From an uncultured Planococcus sp. (GTDB taxonomy: Bacteria; Bacillota; Bacilli; Bacillales_A; Planococcaceae), in contig CANLRI010000001.1 in assembly GCA_947493585.1 (NCBI GenBank), forward strand, positions 496,001-560,000: a stretch of DNA of 64,000 nt. The letters are read 5' to 3'. Positions 41,612 to 50,732 of the stretch are shown one piece after another. The translations under genes were made by a program, and so were the position numbers. The notes under the pieces are model-generated. The model was not told the origin of the DNA. It did not search any database and saw only the letters and a program-made list of their open reading frames with translations. Position 1 is the first letter of the stretch. Every line of letters starts with the position of its first letter.

Positions 41612-42250
41612 TTAGTTTTCAGCTGTTACTACGCCGCACGCGACGCGCTCACCGGAATCACCGGAAGGATCGGTTTGGCCATCATCTTCTGAAGCGTGAA
41701 TGACGAGTGCGGTTCCGCCTTCTTTCAATAGAGAGTTCTCTTCACCGATTTGCAAAGTGACTTCTTCTGCTGTCAGTTCATCTGTCGAAGTGCCGTCATC
41801 GCTGACTTCGATATTCGGAAGGTCACCGGCATGGGGGCCTTCTGGGCTATCAAGTCCATGGCTTGCGTCGGTCGGGTTGAAATGACCGCCTGCTGATTCG
41901 AAATCAGGCGCCTCGCACATGCCTTGCTCGTGAAAATGAATGCCGTGCATACCCGGTTCCAATCCTTCTACATTTAATGTGACTATGATCCCGTTATCTT
42001 CTTGCGTCAGTTCAGCAGTACCGGTAGCATCACCGTCTGCATTCAGGAATTCAACCGTTAGCAATTGAACATCAGCATCACCTTCTGATTCGCCTCCTGA
42101 CCCATCCTGCGGCTCACCTTGCTCTTGTTCCACTTCCTCTTCTTGTGGTTCTGCTCCGTCTGTTTCCGTTGGAGGTTCGGTTGTGTCATCGCCACATGCC
42201 GCGAGCAACAGTAAAAGACTCAAAAGCATAAACTTCAACCATGATTTCAT
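41612..42250 (-). CDS. sodC: Cu/Zn superoxide dismutase family lipoprotein
   Basis: A 212-residue exported lipoprotein (lipobox LAAC, Cys19), then an acidic Glu/Pro-rich linker of about 50 residues and a SodC domain. Copper and zinc ligands appear intact: GIHFHE, GGHFNP, PHAGDLP, VIHASEDD, and the closing GERVACGVV with its disulfide Cys partner in GMCEAP. It should remove superoxide at the outer membrane face. B. subtilis YojM is similar but partly inactive, so activity should be tested. Confidence 0.88.
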   Translation of the reverse strand: MKSWLKFMLLSLLLLLAACGDDTTEPPTETDGAEPQEEEVEQEQGEPQDGSGGESEGDADVQLLTVEFLNADGDATGTAELTQEDNGIIVTLNVEGLEPGMHGIHFHEQGMCEAPDFESAGGHFNPTDASHGLDSPEGPHAGDLPNIEVSDDGTSTDELTAEEVTLQIGEENSLLKEGGTALVIHASEDDGQTDPSGDSGERVACGVVTAEN

Positions 42251-42319
42251 CGCATGTTCTCCTTCCTCCTAAAAATTGTATTACTCTACCTTACACATGT
42301 AGGAGTGGAGCTAAACCCA

Positions 42320-44935
42320 TCAATTCGTCATGGTGTCTTTTGGCTCATGTTTGCGCGTTCCCATTGTTTTTCTCCGGCGCAGCCACCATAAGCCTGCAGC
42401 AAGCGATAACAGACTAATGAAAAGGGAAGGCAAAAAGAATGGCGGGCGGTAGCGCAACTCAATTTCGTTCATCCCGTCTTCAAGCGGAACGGCTAAAAAG
42501 GCATAATTGGCTTTTAGCACATCGACCGGTTCATCGTTGATGGTCGCCTGCCAGCCTCTTTCGTAAGGAATCGATAAATTGAGGTAAGGGGCGCCATCTT
42601 GATTATCGTAAGCCACATCAACTTGGCTGCCGTCGATTTTCAAACTGCTCGTGCGGTCTGCCAAAGCATTTTGTTCTCTCAAAAGCATATAAGGTTCTTT
42701 CACAATTTCAATATCCGTTAGCTTGTATGTTCCTTCAGGCATGCGGATTTCAATTTTTTGCGCTGCCTCGACACGGATCGTCAAGTCGTCGACAAATGTC
42801 TTATAGATTGACTGATTAGACTTGCGGGTTGTCTGGTATTCATTGACTTCGAGTGGGAAGCCTTGATCTGCTTCCATATTCTCCAAATGGAAAGAGATAT
42901 ACAAATCCCCTTCTTCCGGAACTTCATCGAGCAGCAAATCAATTCCGCCGGTTTCCTCGGAAATATCTAGGACACCGTTCTCATAGCTCGCCCCCATTTC
43001 TTCGATTCCATAATCAGCTTCTCCCGGGAAGAGGTCGGGAAGGGGCTCGGTTTTAGCCGTTTCATCCAAGACGATTCCGCTGAGCATGGCGTGTTCACGC
43101 AGCAAAGGAGGCTCATCCGCTAGCTGGGACTCTTGATAAACCTGGAAAGCCGGACGCGCGAAAGGCAATGGGTAGCGATTTTGATAAGCGATGAAATTAT
43201 CGGTAGCGGCAAATTTACGGAAGCCGAACGGCACATTCGGATCGTCCTTTTCGCGTATCGCATAATTGCCTTGTAAAAGACTGTGTAGATTGCTGCGGTT
43301 GCCGAGTGTTGCGTAGCGGCTGACGCTTTCGCGCTGCATATCGATCTCCAAATCGTATAAATAGAAGTACAACAAGTTTTTGTTCAAGATGCTGGAATAA
43401 GCACTAAGCCCCTGGAAGTCCTGGACGATTGGCGTATTGTTGCGGACGCCTTCCATCCAGTCGATACGGTACATCTCGCTTGTTTCGCGTTCCTGGATTT
43501 GGTCGATTAAATCGCGCACTTCCGCGTTGTCGTAATCTTCCCCGGTAATCAACGCTTCATCGACGTCCGCAATGTCCGCATCGTCCAACAATTTTTCGCT
43601 TTGGTAGACATTGGCAGTAGCCAACACCAAAGCGAGCAGCACAGCAGCCAGCAGCGGTCTTTGCAATCGCTGCCGAATGGCCGGAGCTGCCAACGCGGCT
43701 GCCAAGGTCAGTACGAGACTCGCCAGTGCCAGGCGGGGATACAGTGTGGTGAATTCAAGCGCTTCATCTCGCCAAGCGAACCACCCGTAGAGGAGGACGG
43801 TCAAAATCGCCGCTGGAACAAGGTCCTTCAAGCGCAATTTGTGGAAATGATCCAAGCCACTGGCAATGGCGCCTGCCGCCACAAATGAAATGAAGTATTC
43901 CCAGCGGTGCTGGGGCGCAGAAAAGCCGTTGAAAATACTGCCCACCATCGGGCTGTGATACAACACGATGGTCAGGATGCCAATCAATGCAAAAAGACGG
44001 AAACGCTGAAGTTTGTACAGCGATGGGATGAATAAAAACAGCATGAACATCGCTGGCAGCAAGATATAACGGCTCATGAAAAGGAGGTTCTCCGTTTCCT
44101 CAAACCACAGAATATCCTGCTGGAACGTTGGGCGATGATTGTTCAAGAATGCATAGACAGAAGGAATAAACGACACCATAGATATGCCGGCGCCGATCAA
44201 TCCGGCAATCAAGAACAATACAATGGCCTGTTTCCAGCCGGTTTCCTTTTTTTCAAGCGGAATGAACAAGCGGAATAAAATATAAATGCCCGCCAACAGG
44301 AAATTAATATAAGCGAAATAGAAATTGTCAATCATCGAAATCGCGATCGCAAACATAAACCAGCTGGGCTTTTGCTCGCGGAAAATCTTCTCGGCACCAA
44401 AAATCAGTAATGGCAGCCAAATGAATGCATCCGCAAAAAATTCCCAAAAAGCCGCATGACGAAAATACATTCCCGAGATACCGTAGATGCTTGCCCCGAC
44501 AACAGCCGATAGGCGCGAAATGCGCATATAGCGGAACAAGGTATACGTGACGATGAGTACAATCGTCAATCTGGCGACGCTGATGAATACGGAGGCATTA
44601 GCCCAAAACAAGACATCTGGATCACCGATCAATTGAAGGGAATCGAGTAAAAAGACGATTATAAGTGTTGAAATATAGACGAAAGACGTAGAAAAATAAT
44701 ACGATAGTTCGCTGAATATGCCAGCACCGAGCCCAAAATCGAACGAGTAGAAGAATTCGCCGCGCGTATAGTGGTCATAAAGCAATTGCTTAAACGGCAT
44801 CATTTGGGCGAGGCCATCGTTGGGCCCAGCCATGAATTGGTTTTGAGTCCATTGAAACAGAAAGACGCCATGGCCGATGATGGCCATGGCTAAAAATGCA
44901 ACTGTCAGTAGAAGATAGGGACGAAAAGAACGCAT
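42320..44935 (-). CDS. YfhO family membrane glycosyltransferase
   Basis: An 871-residue protein with about 12 helices in the first 470 residues, a 370-residue extracytoplasmic part, and a last helix near 840-857 (FFLPSLFISLLSLAAGLWW). The N-terminal Asp in AGPNDGLAQ fits the GT-C loop acidic site, and ERGWQATINDEPVDV is the family C-terminal motif. In Bacillus and Listeria YfhO-type proteins transfer GlcNAc or similar from a lipid carrier to teichoic acid. Encoded with the CsbB and GtrA partners. Confidence 0.88.
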   Translation of the reverse strand: MRSFRPYLLLTVAFLAMAIIGHGVFLFQWTQNQFMAGPNDGLAQMMPFKQLLYDHYTRGEFFYSFDFGLGAGIFSELSYYFSTSFVYISTLIIVFLLDSLQLIGDPDVLFWANASVFISVARLTIVLIVTYTLFRYMRISRLSAVVGASIYGISGMYFRHAAFWEFFADAFIWLPLLIFGAEKIFREQKPSWFMFAIAISMIDNFYFAYINFLLAGIYILFRLFIPLEKKETGWKQAIVLFLIAGLIGAGISMVSFIPSVYAFLNNHRPTFQQDILWFEETENLLFMSRYILLPAMFMLFLFIPSLYKLQRFRLFALIGILTIVLYHSPMVGSIFNGFSAPQHRWEYFISFVAAGAIASGLDHFHKLRLKDLVPAAILTVLLYGWFAWRDEALEFTTLYPRLALASLVLTLAAALAAPAIRQRLQRPLLAAVLLALVLATANVYQSEKLLDDADIADVDEALITGEDYDNAEVRDLIDQIQERETSEMYRIDWMEGVRNNTPIVQDFQGLSAYSSILNKNLLYFYLYDLEIDMQRESVSRYATLGNRSNLHSLLQGNYAIREKDDPNVPFGFRKFAATDNFIAYQNRYPLPFARPAFQVYQESQLADEPPLLREHAMLSGIVLDETAKTEPLPDLFPGEADYGIEEMGASYENGVLDISEETGGIDLLLDEVPEEGDLYISFHLENMEADQGFPLEVNEYQTTRKSNQSIYKTFVDDLTIRVEAAQKIEIRMPEGTYKLTDIEIVKEPYMLLREQNALADRTSSLKIDGSQVDVAYDNQDGAPYLNLSIPYERGWQATINDEPVDVLKANYAFLAVPLEDGMNEIELRYRPPFFLPSLFISLLSLAAGLWWLRRRKTMGTRKHEPKDTMTN

Positions 44936-44954
44936 AATGCCACCGTCTTTATGA

Positions 44955-45350
44955 TTATTTGGATTGCGCGGGTGCTTTCAGGATTTTTCCAGAAACGACA
45001 AAGGTTACGGGAATGGTGAAAATCACTGCAGCGAAAGGCGCAATATTGCTATTGATATGAAGAAATTCCACAAAGATGAAAATTAGGAACGTAGAAACCG
45101 ACATATTGACGACTTGTGTTAATGGGAAATACAAATACTTCTTCAATGTCGGTTTTACACGATACGTTACGTAAGTGTTCAAGAAAAACGAAATGTTCAA
45201 GCTGATCAAAAATCCGATGATATGCGACAGCATATAGGCCCAGTCGAGCACATTATGCAAAAACAGGTAGATGGAGTAATAGCTGAGCGTGTTGACGACC
45301 CCAACAAAAACAAAGCGGGTGAACTCCGTATTCAAGCGGTTAAGATTCAT
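44955..45350 (-). CDS. GtrA-like flippase
   Basis: A 131-residue protein with four hydrophobic helices and the GtrA pattern FTRFVFVGVVNTLSYYSIYLFL and NISFFLNTYVTYRVK. It should flip undecaprenyl-phosphate-sugar across the membrane. Start at 45350 is preferred (GGATGAG five bases upstream); ATGs at 45359 and 45365 are possible. It overlaps the end of the glycosyltransferase gene by 11 bases. Confidence 0.85.
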   Translation of the reverse strand: MNLNRLNTEFTRFVFVGVVNTLSYYSIYLFLHNVLDWAYMLSHIIGFLISLNISFFLNTYVTYRVKPTLKKYLYFPLTQVVNMSVSTFLIFIFVEFLHINSNIAPFAAVIFTIPVTFVVSGKILKAPAQSK

Positions 45351-46278
45351 CGTACTCATCCACATTGCTCATGTCGACCAAGAAATGCGGCCGTTGCTTT
45401 GTCTCGTTATAAATGCGCCCGACATATTCGCCGATGACGCCAAGGCTGATCAATTGAATGCCGCCAAGCAGCAGAATGGCCGTGATGGTCGTGAAATAAC
45501 CCGGTGCAATGACGCCACGCACCATGATTTGGTAGAACGTAAAAGCGATATAAAGCAAAGATAGGAACAACACGAGAAAGCCTGTGTAAAAACAGATGCG
45601 CAAGGGTTTCATATTGAATGAAATGATTCCGTCGATGCCGTAATTGACAAGACTAGCGAACGACCATTTGGAATCGCCTTCTGCGCGTACGACGTTTTCA
45701 TAGCTGATGGTTTTCTTGCTGAGGCCGATCCACGAATAGATGCCTTTGGAAAAGCGATTGCTCTCACTAAGAGACAGGATGGAATTGATCGCTTTGCGGC
45801 TCAAAAGGCGGAAATCGCCTTCGCCGTCTTCGAAGCTGACATCGGTCACGGAATTGACCACTTTATAGTATAGAGAAGACAACGCGCTGCGCAATTTGGA
45901 ATCTCCTTTGCGAGAACGTTTGGCGACGACTTGATGGAAGCCGTCTTCATAGCCTTGGACCATTTCGCAGATGAGTGTAGGAGGATGCTGCATATCGCTG
46001 TCCATCAAGATGGCAGCATCTCCTTTGATTCGTTTCATCCCTGCGAACATGGCGGATTCCTTCCCGAAATTACGGGACAGGGAAATATATTTTACGGTTT
46101 CGTGTTCATTGGCGAGTTTGAGTATTTCATTTAAAGTTCCGTCACTGCTGCCGTCATCAATAAACATGATTTCATACAGATAGGGAAGCGGCTCAAGTTC
46201 TTGCACCAAAGTCTTGTACATCGAAGCGATGTTCGCTTCTTCGTTGAAAGCTGGCACAATAATAGAGATCAGCTTCAT
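45340..46278 (-). CDS. csbB: Family 2 glycosyltransferase, CsbB-like
   Basis: A 312-residue polyprenyl-phosphate glycosyltransferase. The GT2 domain has IIVPAFNEEANI, FIDDGSSDGT, MDSDMQHPP and FRLLSRKAI; two C-terminal helices (230-252 and 264-287) anchor it. It loads a sugar, GlcNAc in B. subtilis CsbB, on undecaprenyl phosphate, which GtrA flips and YfhO uses. First gene of the three-gene operon. Confidence 0.88.
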   Translation of the reverse strand: MKLISIIVPAFNEEANIASMYKTLVQELEPLPYLYEIMFIDDGSSDGTLNEILKLANEHETVKYISLSRNFGKESAMFAGMKRIKGDAAILMDSDMQHPPTLICEMVQGYEDGFHQVVAKRSRKGDSKLRSALSSLYYKVVNSVTDVSFEDGEGDFRLLSRKAINSILSLSESNRFSKGIYSWIGLSKKTISYENVVRAEGDSKWSFASLVNYGIDGIISFNMKPLRICFYTGFLVLFLSLLYIAFTFYQIMVRGVIAPGYFTTITAILLLGGIQLISLGVIGEYVGRIYNETKQRPHFLVDMSNVDEYDES

Positions 46279-46555
46279 AATGGTGTTCTCCTTTCAATGG
46301 GCATTCAAAATCTTCCCCGAAAATCCTTTTACCCATTTTTCAGGACATTATTCCTGGAAAAAGCCAGTAAGGAAAAAGGAAGCTCCATTCATTATACGCA
46401 AAATCCGCTTTGCTGACATGTCAGGGCCATTACAATTGAATTACCCTGGAATGCGGAATTCTCTGAAAATAAAAAAGAAAAGATTTTTTGCGCAACACCT
46501 ATAGTAACAGCAGCATTGGAAACGCTTGCAAAGAAATCTTAATATTTTTTATATA

Positions 46556-46584
46556 TTGACAATAGTTTTTTCCCTATATATGAT
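46556..46584 (+). promoter_or_regulatory. Sigma-A promoter of the T-box operon
   Basis: TTGACA (46556-46561), 17-bp spacer, TATGAT (46579-46584). The 277 bases between csbB and this promoter are AT-rich, with no feature I can name besides the csbB control region. Confidence 0.85.
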
Positions 46585-46589
46585 GGACT

Positions 46590-46861
46590 CAATTCACTTA
46601 TATCGATTAACTATTGCGACGGAGATAGGCCGTATGTAGAGGAATCCAAAGAGAGCTGATGGGTGGTGCGAATCAGCGGTTCCGGCATTTGGCAGCACTC
46701 CCGAATAGATGTGCTGAAACTATAGTAGGCCCATCCGCTTTATGCGCGTTACGCATGATATTAATGAGGCTGCCTGAAAATGGGCAGTGAATTAGGGTGG
46801 TACCGCGACTGAAGACTCTTCGCCCCTTGCATCTTAGATGTGGGGCGCAGAGTCTTTTTTG
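46590..46861 (+). promoter_or_regulatory. T-box riboswitch leader
   Basis: The T-box sequence AGGGTGGTACCGCG is at 46794-46807. Upstream is Stem I, opened by GCGACGGAG and closed by CATCCGC, with the AG-bulge stretch AGAGAGC and the distal loop GGGTGGTGCGAATC. Downstream (46812-46861) is the terminator, AAGACTCT/AGAGTCTT with CGCCCC/GGGGCG and a T run. Uncharged tRNA should stabilise the antiterminator. The operon makes serine, so tRNA-Ser is expected, but I could not place a serine specifier codon with confidence. Confidence 0.92.
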
Positions 46862-46908
46862 TATAAAAATTTCCAGAATAATTTTTCAAATCGAGAGGGG
46901 ACATTATC

Positions 46909-48066
46909 ATGCTGACAGACCAACAAATTTTGCGAATTCCAGGACCGACACCGATTCCACCGAGCGTAGGGCGTGCCATGGCACAACCAATGATCGGTCA
47001 CCGCGGGGAAAGCACATATTCATTGATCAGAGATATCCGCCCGAAATTGAAAAAAGTATTCGGCACAAAAGAAGAAGTGATGATTTTGACGGGCAGTGGG
47101 ACTTCCGCGCTGGAAAGTGCAGTCGTCAATACGGTGGCGCCAGGTGACGAAGTGATGGTGCTGGTCACGGGGGCATTCGGGGAACGTTTCGCTAAAATCT
47201 GCCAAGCCTATGGAATCACGACACATGTCTTCAATGTGGAATGGGGGCAAGCAGTGGATCCGGAAGCTGTGAAAAATTTCCTCGGCGAGCATCCGGAAAT
47301 CCGCGTCATTTTCTCTACATTCTGCGAAACTTCAACCGGCGTCTTGAACCCGATTAAAGAACTTGCCGAAACGGTCAAACAAGTATCAGACGCGCTAATT
47401 GTCGTTGATGGCGTTTCGTGCGTAGCAGGAACGGAGACAGAAATGGACAAGTGGGGTGTCGATGTAGTCGTCACAGGCTCGCAAAAAGCATTCATGTTGC
47501 CGGCAGGGCTTGCGTTCATCGCTGCGAGCAAGCGGGCATGGAAAAAGATCGAAGCCAACCCGCAGCCGCGTTTCTACTTGGACTTGGTCAAACACCGCGA
47601 CAATATCGAAAAAGATACGACGCCATTTACACCGGCGATCTCCATTCTGTACGGACTGCAGCAAGTGCTGAATTTGTTGGAAGAGGAAGGGTTAGAAAAT
47701 GTCTACCGCCGCCACCGCTTGATGCGCGATATGACACGCGCTGCATTCAAGGCGTTGAACGTTCGTTTATTGACGAGCGACGAGGACGCATCGCCGACAG
47801 TGACTGCCGTTTATCCGGAACATTTTGACGCCGAACAATTCCGCAAAGTGCTAAAAGAAGAGTTTGCCATTGAATTCGCTGGCGGCCAGCAGCATCTCGC
47901 AAAAAGCATTTTCCGCATCGGGCATATGGGTTATTGCTCTCCGGCAGAAGTGCTGCAAGCGCTCGCCGCATCGGAAATCGTCTTGAAAAAGCTTGAACAA
48001 GATATCACGCTTGGCGCAGGCATCGCAGCCGCACAGCAAGTCTTTTTGGAAGGGAAGGATAAGTAA
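46909..48066 (+). CDS. Alanine-glyoxylate/serine-pyruvate aminotransferase family protein
   Basis: A 385-residue class V aminotransferase. The PLP Lys is K193 in TGSQKAFMLPAG; LTGSGTSALESAV and VDGVSCVAGTE also line the cofactor. Its stop overlaps the serA start by one base (TAATG) and both share the T-box leader. This pairing suggests it serves as the phosphoserine aminotransferase in place of SerC, though serine-glyoxylate or purine-catabolic PucG activity is possible. Confidence 0.85.
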   Translation: MLTDQQILRIPGPTPIPPSVGRAMAQPMIGHRGESTYSLIRDIRPKLKKVFGTKEEVMILTGSGTSALESAVVNTVAPGDEVMVLVTGAFGERFAKICQAYGITTHVFNVEWGQAVDPEAVKNFLGEHPEIRVIFSTFCETSTGVLNPIKELAETVKQVSDALIVVDGVSCVAGTETEMDKWGVDVVVTGSQKAFMLPAGLAFIAASKRAWKKIEANPQPRFYLDLVKHRDNIEKDTTPFTPAISILYGLQQVLNLLEEEGLENVYRRHRLMRDMTRAAFKALNVRLLTSDEDASPTVTAVYPEHFDAEQFRKVLKEEFAIEFAGGQQHLAKSIFRIGHMGYCSPAEVLQALAASEIVLKKLEQDITLGAGIAAAQQVFLEGKDK

Positions 48067-49652
48067 TGACATTTCACGTATTGATTAGCGACCCTCTATC
48101 AGAAGAAGGCGTCTATCCACTGCGCCACGCCGATGACATCAACATCGTCATGGAAACGAATCTATCCGAAGCGGAACTTGGCGAGCGCATCGACGGGTTT
48201 GATGCGCTGCTCGTCCGCAGCCAGACACAAGTGACGCGTGAATTGATCGAGAAAGCTTCCAATTTGAAAATCATCGGCCGTGCAGGCGTCGGGGTCGATA
48301 ACATCGATTTGGAAGCGGCAACTGAGCACGGCATTATCGTCGTCAATGCACCCGATGGCAATACCAACTCGGCGGCTGAACATACGATGGCAATGCTCAT
48401 GGCCATGGCACGCAAAATCCCACAAGCCTATAATTCCTTGAAGCATGGCAAATGGGATCGCAAAGCCTATGTCGGTGTCGAATTGAAAAACAAAACGCTC
48501 GGCGTCGTCGGATTCGGCCGCATCGGCCAGGAAGTGGCGGCGCGTGCCAAGGGCCAACGGATGAACATCATTGCCTACGATCCATTTTTGACTGCTGAAA
48601 AAGCGGAAAAGCTTGGCGTCGATTTCGGTTCTGTAGAAGATGTCTTGAAAGCGGCTGATTTTGTTACAGTCCACACGCCGCTACTCAAAGAAACCAAGCA
48701 TTTGATCAATGCAGAAGCTTTTAAAGTAATGAAGGACGGGGTGCAGATCATCAACTGTGCACGCGGCGGCATCATCGACGAAAGCGCCCTGTATGATGCG
48801 GTGAAGTCCGGCAAAGTGGCCGGTGCCGCGCTTGATGTGTTCGAACAAGAGCCAATGGTCGATTTCCGCTTGCTGGAATTGCCGGAGATCATCGCGACGC
48901 CTCACCTCGGGGCGAGCACATTCGAAGCGCAGGAAAGCGTCGCGGTCGACGTCAGCCAAGATGTTGTCAGCTTCGTCAAATACGGCACGGTCCGTAATTC
49001 CGTGAACTTGCCGTCTGTGCCAAAAGAAATCATGAAACGCATCGAACCGTATTTCGATTTGGCTGAACGCATCGGTACATTCCTCACTGACTTGACCGGT
49101 GAAACGGCCGACGAAGTGAATGTCTATTATTCTGGTGAGCTCGCGAACCTGGAAGTCGGCCCATTGACGCGCAATATGCTCAAAGGGATGCTCAAGCGCC
49201 ATCTCGGCAAACACGTCAATGACGTCAACGCGATGTATATCGCCAACCAAAAAGGCATTCATGTCAACGAACACAAATCGACGGAATCCCGCGGCTTTAC
49301 CAACCTCATCACTGTCGAAGTGAAAACGCAGAGCGGCACAAGGAAAGCATCCGGCACGCTATTGAACGGCCAAGGTGCGCGCATCGTCAAAGTGGACGAT
49401 TACATCGTCGACTTTCTGCCGAACGGCCACCTATTGTTCATCCGCCATAATGACCGTCCGGGCGTCATCGGCCGCGTCGGTACATTGCTCGGCGCAGAAG
49501 ATATCAATATCGCGACGATGCAGGTTGGGCGTTCGAATGTCGGCGGCGACGCGATCATGATGCTGTCGATCGATAAGCATGCCGATCCGGAAGATTTGGA
49601 AGGATTGAAGAAACTCGAAGAAATCGAAAGTGTCACGGCAATCGATCTATAA
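48066..49652 (+). CDS. serA: D-3-phosphoglycerate dehydrogenase
   Basis: A 528-residue enzyme for the first step of serine synthesis. NAD domain [15 protein letters not shown] near residue 148; [25 protein letters not shown] and [10 protein letters not shown] carry the catalytic Arg/Glu/His set; then an intervening allosteric domain and a C-terminal ACT domain ([17 protein letters not shown]), where serine inhibits. Full length for the long bacterial form. Second gene of the T-box operon. Confidence 0.95.
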   Translation: MTFHVLISDPLSEEGVYPLRHADDINIVMETNLSEAELGERIDGFDALLVRSQTQVTRELIEKASNLKIIGRAGVGVDNIDLEAATEHGIIVVNAPDGNTNSAAEHTMAMLMAMARKIPQAYNSLKHGKWDRKAYVGVELKNKTLGVVGFGRIGQEVAARAKGQRMNIIAYDPFLTAEKAEKLGVDFGSVEDVLKAADFVTVHTPLLKETKHLINAEAFKVMKDGVQIINCARGGIIDESALYDAVKSGKVAGAALDVFEQEPMVDFRLLELPEIIATPHLGASTFEAQESVAVDVSQDVVSFVKYGTVRNSVNLPSVPKEIMKRIEPYFDLAERIGTFLTDLTGETADEVNVYYSGELANLEVGPLTRNMLKGMLKRHLGKHVNDVNAMYIANQKGIHVNEHKSTESRGFTNLITVEVKTQSGTRKASGTLLNGQGARIVKVDDYIVDFLPNGHLLFIRHNDRPGVIGRVGTLLGAEDINIATMQVGRSNVGGDAIMMLSIDKHADPEDLEGLKKLEEIESVTAIDL

Positions 49653-49657
49653 AAATA

Positions 49658-49706
49658 AAGCGCCTGCCCCGAATGTGTCAAGAGACCAATCGGGGCAGGC
49701 GCTTTT
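49658..49706. terminator. Bidirectional terminator after serA
   Basis: AAGCGCCTGCCCCGA and its exact complement flank a 17-base loop; T run follows. Confidence 0.92.
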
Positions 49707-49707
49707 C

Positions 49708-50508
49708 TTATGCAGATGTGGTTTCCAGTTTTTCGAGCAAGGGCAATAGCTCTTTCAGTCCTTTAATTTCGTAAGTTGCGATAACCGTTTCATGAGGCGC
49801 TTTTTGCTCTCGGTTCAGCCAGACAGACGGGATACCGGCACGCTCAGCTCCGAGGATATCCGTCAGCGGATTGTCGCCGACCATCAATACATCTTCCGGG
49901 ACATAGCCGAACTTCGACAAGGCATGCTCGAAGATAGAGGCATCGGGTTTGCCGCGCCCGAATGCGCCGGAGATGACGATGTGGTCGAAATACGGCGCAA
50001 TTTCCGGTGTGATGTCGAGTTTGATCTGCTGCAGGCTCGGCGACCCATTCGTCAACAGCAATAAATCGAAATGGCCTTTCAATTGATCGAGCACTTCCAA
50101 ACTGTCTTCGTAGAGAATGGGATTGCGTTTTCTGGCTTCTGGGAAATACTCGGCGAGTTGTTTCCCTAAGGCAGGATCGTCGATGCCGATGCGTTTCAGC
50201 CCGAGCGTCCAGGCCTCTTGTTGATAGCCTGGGGCGACTTCTTTAAGTTGCTGGAAATCGTCTCCCGAATCATCGAAACGCCCCCACAGCCCTTCGAACG
50301 GGTTGATGCCGATCATTTGGGTAAAGGCATGTGTCGAATAGCCCGCATACAGTTTCCGGGCTTCTTCCCGCACCGCCTGTTCCAAATCGCTGCAATCGGC
50401 GCCGCTTTGTGCGGCAGCCCACTCGCACGTTTCGCGGAAGGCTTCTTTCACGCTTTGCTGATCCCATAATAAAGTGTCGTCCAAATCAAAGAAAATCGCT
50501 TTCACCAT
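49708..50508 (-). CDS. HAD family hydrolase (YsaA-like)
   Basis: A 266-residue HAD phosphatase with motif I FFDLDDTLLW, motif II LLLTNGS, Lys in FGRGKPD and motif IV MVGDNPLTDILGA. The helical cap lies between residues 17 and 100. Small phosphorylated metabolites are the usual substrates; since it is convergent with serA, phosphoserine is an attractive but unproven idea. The start at 50508 has AAGGGAG upstream; the frame is open to 50544. Confidence 0.85.
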   Translation of the reverse strand: MVKAIFFDLDDTLLWDQQSVKEAFRETCEWAAAQSGADCSDLEQAVREEARKLYAGYSTHAFTQMIGINPFEGLWGRFDDSGDDFQQLKEVAPGYQQEAWTLGLKRIGIDDPALGKQLAEYFPEARKRNPILYEDSLEVLDQLKGHFDLLLLTNGSPSLQQIKLDITPEIAPYFDHIVISGAFGRGKPDASIFEHALSKFGYVPEDVLMVGDNPLTDILGAERAGIPSVWLNREQKAPHETVIATYEIKGLKELLPLLEKLETTSA

Positions 50509-50732
50509 ATTGCGCCGCTCCCTTATTTTTTTATTATGTCTCAATTAGATGGATCTTATAAAAGAGTGGATGGCGCCCGCCTGGAGCGAATGCATCGCTC
50601 TCTTTTAATTGTCGAAATACTTCATTCACTTTATATAGTGTACTAAAGCGCCGCTGAAAATCAAAGAGTTGTCACAAATCTGGCGACCGCCGGCCAATTC
50701 CGGTGGTACGATGTACGGAAAGGAGTGAAACT

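Noticed and set aside
46517..46530. cre-like TGGAAACGCTTGCA before the T-box promoter
   Set aside because: Two mismatches in conserved positions of the CcpA consensus and placed upstream of the -35; not convincing.
48681..49274. 197-codon minus-strand frame
   Set aside because: Antisense to serA with no start signal.
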